Below are positions 1 to 7,855 of a stretch of 64,000 nucleotides of DNA, one piece after another (the stretch's first letter is position 1; each line of letters starts with the position of its first letter). Under the pieces are notes generated by a model, which saw only the letters and a list, made by a program, of their open reading frames with translations, made no database searches and was not told the DNA's origin. The stretch lies in assembly GCA_965656605.1 (NCBI GenBank), contig CBFHLC010000001.1:62001-126000 (forward strand), written 5' to 3'. This stretch comes from Litorivicinus sp965656605. Its GTDB lineage: Bacteria > Pseudomonadota > Gammaproteobacteria > Pseudomonadales > Litorivicinaceae. Both the position numbers and the translations under genes were made by a program.

Positions 1-2
1 AC

Positions 3-566
3 GGTAGCGCCCAACTCCAAGCCTCACCATTGACCTCTCACGTCAAAACTCAATTGTTTAAGGCCTGCGGCGACGACACTCGAGGTCTCAGAGATCGAGT
101 TATGTTAGAGCTGGGCTACGAGACGATGCGGCGGCGTTCAGAGCTATGTAACTTCAAGTTTTCCGATCGAGTGAGTTTACCCGATGGCCGGAGCGGCTTG
201 CGTTTGAGTTTTTCAAAAACTGATCAGTATGGGCGCGGTAAAATCATAAAGATTAACGATTCGTTAGCCGGACTTTTAGAACAATGGCAATACGTCGCTG
301 GCGATCAGGGGTACATTCTGCGCGGAGTCAAACCTGATCAAACCGTAACTGCTCAGCTGAGACCCAGCTCTATAAATCTGATTCTGAAACGCTTGCAGCG
401 AGAAGTGGAGCTGAACCTCACTCCCTCACTGTCTGGTCACTCGTTCAGAGTTGGTAGAGCGTTGGATTTACTCAATGAAGGGGAGCCACTGCCTAAGATT
501 ATGTTGCGCGGAGGCTGGCGATCGGAATCAAGCGTTATGCGATATCTAAGGGCGTGGGAGCTTTAA
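3..566 (+). CDS. Tyrosine recombinase, C-terminal part (cut by window edge)
   Basis: This is the catalytic half of a tyrosine site-specific recombinase whose N-terminus lies outside the window. The reading frame is open from base 3, and its first residues (GSAQLQASPLT) line up with GSWQKQASPLT in the second recombinase at 2025-2900, so the coding region continues to the left. The family residues are present: Arg in TMRRRSE, Lys in SKTDQ, HxxR in GHSFR, Trp in RGGW and the nucleophile Tyr in MRYLR. It is closely related to the copy at 2025-2900 and less so to the one at 13520-14491. The partner DNA site is unknown. No phage structural or excisionase genes are nearby. Confidence 0.88.
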   Translation, partial: GSAQLQASPLTSHVKTQLFKACGDDTRGLRDRVMLELGYETMRRRSELCNFKFSDRVSLPDGRSGLRLSFSKTDQYGRGKIIKINDSLAGLLEQWQYVAGDQGYILRGVKPDQTVTAQLRPSSINLILKRLQREVELNLTPSLSGHSFRVGRALDLLNEGEPLPKIMLRGGWRSESSVMRYLRAWEL

Positions 567-638
567 CTGCCAAACCGCAGAAAATACGTCTTTGATAAAC
601 GCCCTTATCGAGACCTGCTTCCCTTTGGGTTCGTTTTG

Positions 639-1175
639 TTATTTTTTAATGCGCGCAGCCTTACGAAGTTGATTCACAGCCCGTTGCTCGTAGCGCACTA
701 ACTTCCGATGCGCATCGAGCCTCTTCGCCAGTCGCCTACCCCATTCGTTATCTTCTTTAATCTGCTGATACATTGTCTTGATGACTTTTCGGCGTTCGGA
801 AGATGTCACGTCTGACCCTGGTGTCTCCATCTCTTTAATGACGCTGTAAAGTGCCTCCGGCGTCATATTGGGCAATCGCTCAGCCGCGGGCTTTTCTTTA
901 TATGACGCGTGCTTTGCGTCAATCACATTTCGGGCCGCAGCCAGTCGTGTTACAAGTTCTTCCGCTTCAAAGGCCGAAAATCCGCCTTCTCTCGCCTCCG
1001 CCACCAAGCCACTCAGCACTGGACTCTGCAGATCAAAATCTAGAGCTGACGACGAAGCCAAACCATGGCGCGTCGCATTTTCTGAAGCGGTGTGCTTACC
1101 TTCGACCGTACGAGGGCCCGTTGATTTAGACGCGTTCGCTCTATTGGCGACCAACTTCGAGGTGCTGATCTTCAC
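639..1175 (-). CDS. Small protein with N-terminal KSTGPRT-type motif, unknown function
   Basis: A 178-residue basic protein. Its N-terminus (residues 11-39) carries the pattern ANRANA-KSTGPRT-EGK-N-RHGL, which I recognise from a widespread group of uncharacterised bacterial proteins. I know of no assigned function. The rest is predicted mostly helical and charged, rich in Arg, Lys and Glu, with no signal peptide or membrane segment. It is the last gene of a three-gene minus-strand operon and overlaps the end of the gene upstream by 35 bases, which suggests translational coupling. It sits between two tyrosine recombinase genes, so it probably travels with a mobile element. Confidence 0.7.
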   Translation of the reverse strand: MKISTSKLVANRANASKSTGPRTVEGKHTASENATRHGLASSSALDFDLQSPVLSGLVAEAREGGFSAFEAEELVTRLAAARNVIDAKHASYKEKPAAERLPNMTPEALYSVIKEMETPGSDVTSSERRKVIKTMYQQIKEDNEWGRRLAKRLDAHRKLVRYEQRAVNQLRKAARIKK

Positions 1176-1737
1176 GCGACTGCTTTACCTGTAATTCGAG
1201 CTGCTCAATTTCCAGCGCCATCTTTTTATGAACTTGTGGAGCGAATCGCACGGAATCATAGGTTTGAACTAGGAGTTTGACGTTCTTGAGTTGTCGCTCA
1301 ATGAGGCGGTCAATTGTCTCAAAAGTCTGTTGCTTGAGGCGGAATACATCCGTCCGTAGTGACTGAAGTGAATACCCCTTTTTTGCCAGCGCCGCTTTCA
1401 ATTCATTTTGTTCATCTACAGTCAGCGATTCACCTGACGCTACCTTTGTCAGAATTTCATGCATTTGGCCCCACTCCTTCTCAGGCTCAAGGCCGAATCC
1501 GTTCTTGTTGATGAGGCGATCGGTCATTTCACTAACCACCAAGTGGTTCTTTTCTGTGCGGTAGATTCTTATCCACCAAAAGGAATCTGCCATCTGCGAG
1601 ATCAGCTCACGCAAGATGCCTGTCGGATGGTCGTAACTCGCAAGCATCTCCTGAACATGCGCCTGGTATTCGGGCGCCTGAAGATACTGAGCATTAGATA
1701 GCGTCGTTAACTCGTTAGATTCACTCATTCGAGCCAC
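1141..1737 (-). CDS. Hypothetical helical protein in recombinase-linked operon
   Basis: A 198-residue protein I do not recognise. It has no membrane segment or signal peptide. The middle segment (roughly residues 38-72) contains ILRELISQMADSFWWIRIY, which resembles in spacing the helical 'LV..A..WRLRR..R.E' segment that I recall following the GPRT motif in longer proteins of that group. The C-terminal third is rich in Gln, Glu and Lys and probably forms a long helix or coiled coil. It starts inside the end of the upstream Xre-type gene (17-base overlap) and overlaps the downstream KSTGPRT gene. The three are likely co-transcribed and perhaps act together. Function unknown. Confidence 0.65.
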   Translation of the reverse strand: MARMSESNELTTLSNAQYLQAPEYQAHVQEMLASYDHPTGILRELISQMADSFWWIRIYRTEKNHLVVSEMTDRLINKNGFGLEPEKEWGQMHEILTKVASGESLTVDEQNELKAALAKKGYSLQSLRTDVFRLKQQTFETIDRLIERQLKNVKLLVQTYDSVRFAPQVHKKMALEIEQLELQVKQSREDQHLEVGRQ

Positions 1738-1978
1738 CTCGCTTAGAGAGATCCAAGGTCACACCGGGGTTGGACAGGGGGTCGCCGGTGAATTCAATAC
1801 CCACCTCCTCCAACGCAGATCGCAACTTTGCCAGCACACGAGTGTTAGCACTCGGAATGCCTTCCTGCATCTCGTATCGCCGGATGGTTGCCGGGCCCAC
1901 ATCACTCTTCGCGGCCAGATCCGAAGCCGACCATCCCAACATAGCGCGAGCAGCCTTTATTTGACCAGATGAGATCAT
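1721..1978 (-). CDS. Xre-family helix-turn-helix regulator
   Basis: An 85-residue DNA-binding protein of the Xre/Cro type. Residues 6-60 form the helix-turn-helix domain: IKAARAMLGWSASDLA, then a recognition helix around VGPATIRRYE. The short tail (about 25 residues) ends in a glycine-rich sequence. It is the first gene of the operon 639-1978 and is divergent from the recombinase at 2025, with 46 bases between the start codons. A perfect palindrome in that gap is its likely operator, so it probably represses its own operon and the recombinase. It overlaps the next gene by 17 bases. Confidence 0.85.
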   Translation of the reverse strand: MISSGQIKAARAMLGWSASDLAAKSDVGPATIRRYEMQEGIPSANTRVLAKLRSALEEVGIEFTGDPLSNPGVTLDLSKRGGSNE

Positions 1979-1992
1979 TTAGATATCTTTTA

Positions 1993-2009
1993 TGATGTAA
2001 TTTACATCA
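1993..2009. promoter_or_regulatory. Perfect 17-bp palindrome between xre and recombinase (likely operator)
   Basis: TGATGTAA-T-TTACATCA is an uninterrupted 8-bp inverted repeat around a single central base. It lies in the 46-base gap between the divergent xre (start at 1978) and recombinase (start at 2025) genes. A second small palindrome, AGATATCT, is at 1981-1988. Size, symmetry and position fit an operator for a dimeric Xre-type repressor controlling both directions. The assignment to this regulator is inferred. The half-site also resembles FNR/CRP-type sequences, but the spacing does not match theirs. Confidence 0.65.
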
Positions 2010-2024
2010 ATAATAAGCTTTAAC

Positions 2025-2900
2025 ATGACTGAAGATAACATGCTTGAAGAAACATTTCGGCGATTTGATGGCGCTTTTGCCCCTAACACGCTGCGCGCAT
2101 ACAAAGCCGACTTTAAACATCTGCTCTACTGGTGTGATGAACAAAAGCTCGACGTAACGCAGCTTAACGGCAAAGACTTTGCCAGCTACTTGACTCACCA
2201 TGCAGACACCCTATCCACCTCAACCATCCGAAGACGGCTAGCCAGCATCTCTACAATTCTTGATCTGAGCGGCTGGACCAATCCCACAAATACACCCGAC
2301 GCCATCCTTACAATGAAGCGTATCCAACGCCTAAAGGGCAGTTGGCAAAAACAAGCGAGCCCACTGACCCAATCCGTATTAACCGACCTTATTGAAACAT
2401 GTGATGACAGTATTGCAGGGCATCGGAACAGAGTTTTACTGCACCTTGGCTATGAAACTATGCGCAGAAGAAGCGAACTGTGCTCATTTCGTTTTGAAGA
2501 CTTGGTTCTGCACCCAAGTGGCAAGGTGGGCATCCGATTGAATTATTCAAAAACAGACCAGTTCGGTGCTGGCAAGTTGTTGCCTATCAGCAAAGGGTTG
2601 CATGAACTAATCAACGACTGGAAACAGATTGCCATTGAAGGGCATATTCTGCGAGGCGTTAAGCCGAACGGCGCGTTAACTCAAAAACTGTCTCCTGGGA
2701 GTATCAACATTATCCTTCGGAACTTGCAGTCGAATGCAGGCCTCAACATCGAACCACCACTGTCGGGGCATTCTTTCCGAGTCGGCAGGGCGCTTGACTT
2801 GCTCGAGGCAGGCGAGAGTCTGCCGAAGATCATGTTACGAGGTGGATGGAAGACTGAGTCAACAGTGATTCGGTATTTGAGGGCATGGGAGTTGGACTGA
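2025..2900 (+). CDS. Tyrosine site-specific recombinase (copy 2)
   Basis: A complete 291-residue integrase of the tyrosine recombinase family. Residues 1-100 form the SAM-like core-binding domain and 110-291 the catalytic domain. Catalytic residues visible are Arg148 (TMRRRSE), Lys176 (YSKTDQ), His249 and Arg252 (GHSFR), Trp275 (RGGW) and the nucleophile Tyr284 (IRYLR). It lacks the N-terminal arm-binding domain of lambda-type integrases, so it resembles simple Xer/Cre-like enzymes. It is divergent from an Xre regulator gene with an operator-like palindrome between them. Sister copies lie at 3-566 and 13520-14491. No ribosome site is obvious; the Met at codon 6 is an alternative start. Confidence 0.93.
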   Translation: MTEDNMLEETFRRFDGAFAPNTLRAYKADFKHLLYWCDEQKLDVTQLNGKDFASYLTHHADTLSTSTIRRRLASISTILDLSGWTNPTNTPDAILTMKRIQRLKGSWQKQASPLTQSVLTDLIETCDDSIAGHRNRVLLHLGYETMRRRSELCSFRFEDLVLHPSGKVGIRLNYSKTDQFGAGKLLPISKGLHELINDWKQIAIEGHILRGVKPNGALTQKLSPGSINIILRNLQSNAGLNIEPPLSGHSFRVGRALDLLEAGESLPKIMLRGGWKTESTVIRYLRAWELD

Positions 2901-3003
2901 AACCCCAATACTCAACCACAAAAGGTCAGTAGATTAGCGCTCAAACCCAGACAAATCAGCGCAAACCGTTTACTATAACGTCGGACATTGATGACCCTGC
3001 GAT

Positions 3004-4293
3004 ATGAAAAACCTAACGCTCTTAGAACTGAATGAAATAAATTTCGACTACGTCCGGTGGTATATCGAAAACGGCTATTCCCTACCCGGTTTCAAATGGC
3101 TGATGCAACAAAACCCGGTAGAAACCTTTGCAGAAGACAAGTACGAGGAGCTAGAGCCATGGATACAGTGGCCATCGGTGCATACAGGCAAAACCTTCGA
3201 AGAGCACCAAATCTTCAGGCTAGGCGACATAGTAAACACTGACCACCGTCAGATATTTGAGGAGATTGAGGTGCAGGGATTTCGCGTAGGTGCGATAAGC
3301 CCAATGAACGCAGCCAACAATCTTTCAGATCCAGCTTATTTCATTCCAGATCCATGGACAAGGACCAAAACCTCGGGCAACTGGCTAGTCAAAAGATTGA
3401 GTGAGGCCGTGTCTCAAACGGTAAATGACAACTCGGGCGGCCGTATAAGCGCCAACAGTTTAATTTCAATCATGCTCGGCTATGTATTTTTGATACCGTT
3501 CAAGCAAAAAATGAGCTTAATCAAGCTAGCCATGAGATCGAAAGGCAAGCCGTGGAACAAAGCTTTGTTTCTAGATATATTCTTGTATGGGGTACACAAA
3601 ACAATTTCAAGAAAGACTAATACGCAATTCTCGACTCTGTTCCTGAACGCGGGAGCTCATATTCAGCATCACTATTTTTTCAATTCTCCTGCGGTAGGTG
3701 AGACAGAATCAAATCCGGAGTGGTACGTAGCGAGTTCTGAAGACCCCATACTGGAAATGCTTCAGTCTTATGACGAAATATTCCAAGAATTAGCTGAAGC
3801 TACTCACTCTAACTTGGTTGTCGCCACAGGACTATCCCAAAGGCCATACCCAAAGATAAAGTTTTATCATCGCCTCAAAGATCATCGTAAATTCTTGGAA
3901 AAGCTGGGGATTAAGTTTGAACAAGTCATCCCAAGGATGACTAGAGATTTCTTAATCAAGTTCACTAACGAGCGTCAAGCCGCACGCGCTGCCACCTCAC
4001 TCGCGAGCGTTTCTGGTGACTGCGGGGAAAGACTATTCGGTCAAATTGATAACCGAGGCAAAGAGTTATTTGTGGTGCTAGATTATCCATTTGAAATCGA
4101 TGAACAAACGCAAGTCATAACAGAACATGGTCAATTTCCTCTGCGCCCCCTTGTTCATTTCGTTGCCATAAAGAACGGTGAGCATCAAACTAAAGGTTTC
4201 GTTTTCTCCACATTAAAGATAGAACATTCCAGCGGCAAGCATGTAAAAGATCTATATCGCTTGATTTCAAACCATTTCAGAACTGGAAAATAG
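3004..4293 (+). CDS. Alkaline-phosphatase-superfamily protein, polysaccharide cluster
   Basis: A 429-residue protein resembling the alkaline phosphatase/phosphodiesterase superfamily members found in O-antigen and capsule clusters. The N-terminal strand LTLLELNEINFD supplies the usual first acidic ligand region. The segment EPWIQWPSVHTG (about residues 51-62) occupies the nucleophile-loop position, with a Ser after Trp-Pro where most family members have Trp-Thr/Ser. Family knowledge suggests a metal-dependent hydrolase or phospho-group transferase; the substrate is unknown. No signal peptide is seen. It is read on the plus strand while the rest of the sugar cluster reads on the minus strand, and it follows recombinase 2 by about 100 bases. 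Confidence 0.7.
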   Translation: MKNLTLLELNEINFDYVRWYIENGYSLPGFKWLMQQNPVETFAEDKYEELEPWIQWPSVHTGKTFEEHQIFRLGDIVNTDHRQIFEEIEVQGFRVGAISPMNAANNLSDPAYFIPDPWTRTKTSGNWLVKRLSEAVSQTVNDNSGGRISANSLISIMLGYVFLIPFKQKMSLIKLAMRSKGKPWNKALFLDIFLYGVHKTISRKTNTQFSTLFLNAGAHIQHHYFFNSPAVGETESNPEWYVASSEDPILEMLQSYDEIFQELAEATHSNLVVATGLSQRPYPKIKFYHRLKDHRKFLEKLGIKFEQVIPRMTRDFLIKFTNERQAARAATSLASVSGDCGERLFGQIDNRGKELFVVLDYPFEIDEQTQVITEHGQFPLRPLVHFVAIKNGEHQTKGFVFSTLKIEHSSGKHVKDLYRLISNHFRTGK

Positions 4294-4428
4294 CCTGCCG
4301 AACATCAAATTCAAAAATGGATTAGGACTTTAACAAAACTTTATAAAATTGGAACAATCTTCTATGCCGACAAGTAGTCAGCCAAGAGAAACTTAAATGG
4401 ACATTTTAAGCGAACGTGTATGCTTCCC

Positions 4429-4434
4429 TATAAT
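4429..4434 (+). promoter_or_regulatory. Possible -10 element upstream of the transposase remnant
   Basis: A perfect TATAAT lies 53 bases before the ATG of the OrfA remnant. A -35 partner is poor (TTAAGC near 4406). This may be the old promoter of the insertion sequence. It is weak evidence in AT-rich DNA. Confidence 0.25.
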
Positions 4435-4486
4435 AACCCACTAAATTCCTGCACCGCGTATAGTGGCCTGAATAAGGACATACGCA

Positions 4487-4642
4487 ATGAACGAAAACAA
4501 CGAAGTGAAACGCTGGACAGCTAAGCGTAAAGCGGCGCTTGTCAAAGACATCATCCGAGGTAAGACCAACGCATCAGAGGCTGCGCGGGAGTTTGATCTA
4601 AAGCCTTCCGAAATCCAGCAATGGGTCGACGAGGCAGCGTAA
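4487..4642 (+). pseudogene. IS3-family OrfA remnant (N-terminal helix-turn-helix)
   Basis: A 51-residue open frame starting MNENNEVKRWTAKRKAAL and ending QQWVDEAA. It matches from memory the start of IS3-type OrfA proteins, which bind the insertion sequence end through a helix-turn-helix (segment RGKTNASEAAREFDLKPSEI). Full OrfA proteins continue well past the 'W-EEA' position; here a stop follows at once and no OrfB is present, so it is a fragment. The downstream 147 bases to 4789 hold no gene that I can support. They run directly into the stop codon of the glycosyltransferase on the opposite strand, so an old insertion may have replaced that gene's original 3' end. Confidence 0.65.
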
Positions 4643-4789
4643 TCCCCGTTACCAATAGACGGACTACGAGGAGGCCTCCAATTTATGTTACTTTCACCGG
4701 GCACTCGACATCTACCCGGCGTGAAAGTCGGTTCGCCGAATCCGCTTCTAAACCCCGCTGACCTGCCGCAGATCTCACTGACACCCACT

Positions 4790-5932
4790 TTACGGTTCCA
4801 AAATTAAAGATGCCAAACGCTCACTTGTCACCCTGGAATCAAATCTACGCTCCGCGATCATCCGACTCTGAAATCCTTGAGACCTAATCAAACCGGGATT
4901 GTCGATAAACTTCTTCATCGCAATTGCTAACTGTCGACTATCTCCAACCGGAACCAAAAAGCCGTTTACTCCATCTTGAACAGTATCTCTACAGCCTGCC
5001 GCATTTGTCGTTATGACCGCACGCCCTATAGCCATAGCTTCTTGGGTGCTCCTTGGAAAACCTTCACGGTACGATGGCAGTACAAACACATCGCACTTCC
5101 TTAACCTATCTGGAATGTCGGAAACCACCCCCTCATACTTCACCACGCCACGATCCAACTGACTTTTCAATTGCAGGTCCGACAGCGAACTTGGATTGTC
5201 AGGATATAACCCACCAATCACTGTAAACTCGGCAGAACTTCCGATAGATTTCAATTCCTCGGCCGCTGCAAAAAACTCGTTAACACCTTTTTCGTTCAAA
5301 AGCCGCCCAATAAATAAAAACCTAACGACGTTTGCTTCAACTGGCTTACTATACGGAAACTCTGTCAAATCAACCCCTATTGGCCCCAAAACTCGGAATT
5401 TATTCATTGGTATATACGATCGTGATCGCAGGTCGTCTCGGTCCTGCTCATTCAACACGATTACACTGTGTGCAAACTTAAAACCGACGGTTGCAATAGC
5501 TCCATGAACAAATTGCAAGAACAATTTTCGATAGCTGAAGTCCTTGGAATTTTGCGTATATATAAAACCGAGACCTTCCAACATAGCTACCCTGCGGTTA
5601 ACACCTGCAAAGAGACCAGCAATGGAGCCATACAACGAAGGTTTGAGTAGGCACGAAAAAACAATGTCAACCCGATATTTCTTCAACAACCGACTCAATT
5701 TAATTATGCTTGCCAACTCGCGAAGCGGATTAAAACTATTTTTTTTCAAATCGTATCGAACTGCAATAACACCCCAACTTTGAATTTCGCTAATAGTCTT
5801 CTGATCCCAGTCCGACGCAAATACAAAAATTTGATATTCTTTACTGACCAGAAGCTTGATGAGTTCTTTCCTAAAAATAAGAATATCGGGCCAGGCCCGT
5901 GGCGCAATAATTGCAATATTTTTCACTTTCAA
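4790..5932 (-). CDS. Glycosyltransferase family 4 (GT-B)
   Basis: A 380-residue retaining glycosyltransferase of the GT4 type that adds a sugar to a lipid-linked polysaccharide intermediate at the cytoplasmic face of the inner membrane. Supporting features are the C-terminal Rossmann domain beginning FLFIGRLLNEKGV (205-217), the EX7E motif at Glu290 and Glu298 (YREGFPRSTQEAM), and the late GVNGFLVP loop. The N-terminal half resembles PglA/CapM-like enzymes (FSCLLKPSLYG, LEGLGF). It is the last gene of the minus-strand polysaccharide cluster and overlaps its upstream neighbour by 4 bases. The donor and acceptor cannot be read from the sequence. The end of the gene abuts an insertion-sequence remnant. 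Confidence 0.88.
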   Translation of the reverse strand: MKVKNIAIIAPRAWPDILIFRKELIKLLVSKEYQIFVFASDWDQKTISEIQSWGVIAVRYDLKKNSFNPLRELASIIKLSRLLKKYRVDIVFSCLLKPSLYGSIAGLFAGVNRRVAMLEGLGFIYTQNSKDFSYRKLFLQFVHGAIATVGFKFAHSVIVLNEQDRDDLRSRSYIPMNKFRVLGPIGVDLTEFPYSKPVEANVVRFLFIGRLLNEKGVNEFFAAAEELKSIGSSAEFTVIGGLYPDNPSSLSDLQLKSQLDRGVVKYEGVVSDIPDRLRKCDVFVLPSYREGFPRSTQEAMAIGRAVITTNAAGCRDTVQDGVNGFLVPVGDSRQLAIAMKKFIDNPGLIRSQGFQSRMIAERRFDSRVTSERLASLILEP

Positions 5933-7074
5933 TTGACCCGCTTGAAACGAACAAAATAATAAATCAGACCAAACTCAAACCAGAAAATGAAATGCCTCCC
6001 GTTATTATGGAAGATTCCGGACACAACAAATGCAACCGCAAACCCAGCAACCAAAGCTTGATGCCACTTAAGGTTTTTTAAAATAAAACATATAAACATA
6101 CCATAAATTATCAAAGGTATCCCAACACCAAATTGCGATGCCAAATCAATAAAAGTGCTATGAGCTTCACTACCACCAAACGGGCCAAAAACCCCTGAAA
6201 ACGAGCCGACTCCATTCCCAAGTATTGGGGAATACAAAACCGCTTTGACTCCATTTATTATTAGATCAATCCTATATCCTCCATTATCAGCCGATCTCCA
6301 CAGCGACCTCATAATCAAAAACAAATCTTGACCGTAGCTCAACCAAATAAAAACAAAACAAATAAGCACCAAACACAAGAAAACTATTGTTCTTCTTACG
6401 AAACTCATTCTATTCTTGTAAAATACTAAAAACAAAATCGAAAGGAATACAGCCAAACCAGCCTGCAAGAAAAAAGAGTCGCTACCGGTTATAAATCCGA
6501 CATAAATCAAACAAGGCAACCACAGCGCAATCGATCGCGAATAATAATACGCCATCAACAGCATTAAAGAAGAGACATAAAACATTAGTTGATTCGGATC
6601 GCTTGCGAACCCAACGAATCGAGTTTCCGCATAATACCGAGGAAAAAAAAAGAAAGAAAATGAAACTAAAAAAATAAAAGAAAAGAAGAACAACCGTACA
6701 ACCAACTTCTCTTGTAACTTATCCTTTTTCAACGCCTCAACAATTGAGAATGACAACAATGCAGCTAACGCAAATGATGGAATGTACTCCGGCTGTATAT
6801 TTTTATGTCCAGAAAATAAATAGAAAAGACCGGTTACGACAGGAGCTAACAATAGAAAGACTAGAAAAAAATAAAATTTGACTACACCATCCAGATCGCT
6901 TGAAAAGCGGAAAAGATTTAGTCCAACTCGTTTTACAAGCAAGCCAACTGCAACGGCGATAAAAATTTCTCCAATACCGACAGGCCCAAAAAACCGGAGA
7001 CTTGTCGCGTGGCTCAGACCCAGACCTAGGCCTAAAAAAACCTCAGCGGTTAGATTACGCCTTAAAAAAAACAA
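5929..7074 (-). CDS. O-antigen polymerase/ligase family membrane protein
   Basis: A 381-residue, very hydrophobic protein with about ten predicted membrane spans. The family signature lies in the large periplasmic loop near residues 275-305 (ILGNGVGSFSG, then GGSEAHSTFIDLASQFG), typical of the Wzy/WaaL family. Members either polymerise O-units or ligate polymer to lipid A-core. A second family member at 22854-24044 sits in the core LPS operon and is the better ligase candidate, so this one may be the polymerase; that split is inference. It overlaps genes on both sides (4 and 20 bases). The DNA is strikingly AT-rich, with long A and T runs. Confidence 0.82.
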   Translation of the reverse strand: MFFLRRNLTAEVFLGLGLGLSHATSLRFFGPVGIGEIFIAVAVGLLVKRVGLNLFRFSSDLDGVVKFYFFLVFLLLAPVVTGLFYLFSGHKNIQPEYIPSFALAALLSFSIVEALKKDKLQEKLVVRLFFFSFIFLVSFSFFFFPRYYAETRFVGFASDPNQLMFYVSSLMLLMAYYYSRSIALWLPCLIYVGFITGSDSFFLQAGLAVFLSILFLVFYKNRMSFVRRTIVFLCLVLICFVFIWLSYGQDLFLIMRSLWRSADNGGYRIDLIINGVKAVLYSPILGNGVGSFSGVFGPFGGSEAHSTFIDLASQFGVGIPLIIYGMFICFILKNLKWHQALVAGFAVAFVVSGIFHNNGRHFIFWFEFGLIYYFVRFKRVN

Positions 7075-7855
7075 ATACCTGCCTCTTCAGGAACTTAAGA
7101 CATGAAAAAATAGCGGCACAAGCAATCAGTGTTCTGCTCAGCTCAGTGTTTCTCCAGAGGTTCCAGTAATTTTTTAATTCTCCGAGTTCCATTTTCAGGA
7201 GGGAGCTTGACAAACCACCTTCGCCGTATTTTTTTTTGTGCAAAAGCGTAAGTGTTTCAGACGAATGATGAAGCTCTAGTCCGTTTGCCGCCATCGTGAG
7301 CCATAATCCATAGTCTTCGCTATAACGACCACCCGTCGCGAAACGGAAAGGCACCGTTCGTCGAACCATCACTGTAGGGGTACTAAAGCGATTGGAGAAC
7401 AAAAGTTCAAAAACTGAAATTTTTGACCAAACCGGATTTTCTTGTAAAGACTGTATCACTTCAGGAGTCTTTGACAGCGACACACAAACCTGATGCCCCG
7501 TCAGATCAGCCTTACTATTCTCCATATAAGTGAACTGTCGCTCGATTTTATTAGACGACCACGTATCGTCGGCATCTAAAAACGCAATGAATTTACATCT
7601 GGCGAGCGCCCATCCCTTGTTTCGAGCTGACCCCGCCCCTACATTGTTGGGTAGGGCAACTACCGAAATCCAACTGGCCCCATAGACATTCTGCAATTCG
7701 TGCAATTTGTTTAAGGTATCATCCTCGCTACAATCGTCGATCAGAATTAATTCTTGTGGTCGGAATGTTTGGTTGGCGACAGATGCTATGGCACGTTCGA
7801 TTGTGCTTATACAATTAAAGCAGGGCACAACCACGCTTACATCGACTAATTTCAA
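7055..7855 (-). CDS. Glycosyltransferase family 2
   Basis: A 266-residue inverting GT-A glycosyltransferase. The N-terminal fold is clear: VSVVVPCFNCISTIERAI, LILIDDCSEDDT (residues 37-48), and the metal-binding AFLDADDTW with Asp94 and Asp96. The middle EDYGLWLTMA segment carries the usual acidic catalytic residue. It probably adds one sugar of the repeat unit at the cytoplasmic membrane face. The start overlaps the end of the pyruvyl-transferase-like gene by 4 bases, and the 3' end overlaps the polymerase gene by 20. The C-terminus is basic and hydrophobic (CLKFLKRQVFVFFKA), perhaps a membrane anchor. Confidence 0.9.
   Translation of the reverse strand: MKLVDVSVVVPCFNCISTIERAIASVANQTFRPQELILIDDCSEDDTLNKLHELQNVYGASWISVVALPNNVGAGSARNKGWALARCKFIAFLDADDTWSSNKIERQFTYMENSKADLTGHQVCVSLSKTPEVIQSLQENPVWSKISVFELLFSNRFSTPTVMVRRTVPFRFATGGRYSEDYGLWLTMAANGLELHHSSETLTLLHKKKYGEGGLSSSLLKMELGELKNYWNLWRNTELSRTLIACAAIFSCLKFLKRQVFVFFKA

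Noticed and set aside
851..1194. Plus-strand open frames opposite the KSTGPRT gene
   Set aside because: They lie wholly within a better supported gene on the other strand and have no motif.
1993..2009. FNR or CRP site reading of the TGATGTAATTTACATCA palindrome
   Set aside because: The central spacing differs from both consensus sites; an Xre operator fits the neighbour better.
4441..4788. A 115-codon open frame on the minus strand between the OrfA remnant and the first glycosyltransferase
   Set aside because: It runs antisense to the OrfA remnant, has Ser/Arg/Gly-rich shadow-like composition and no recognisable domain.
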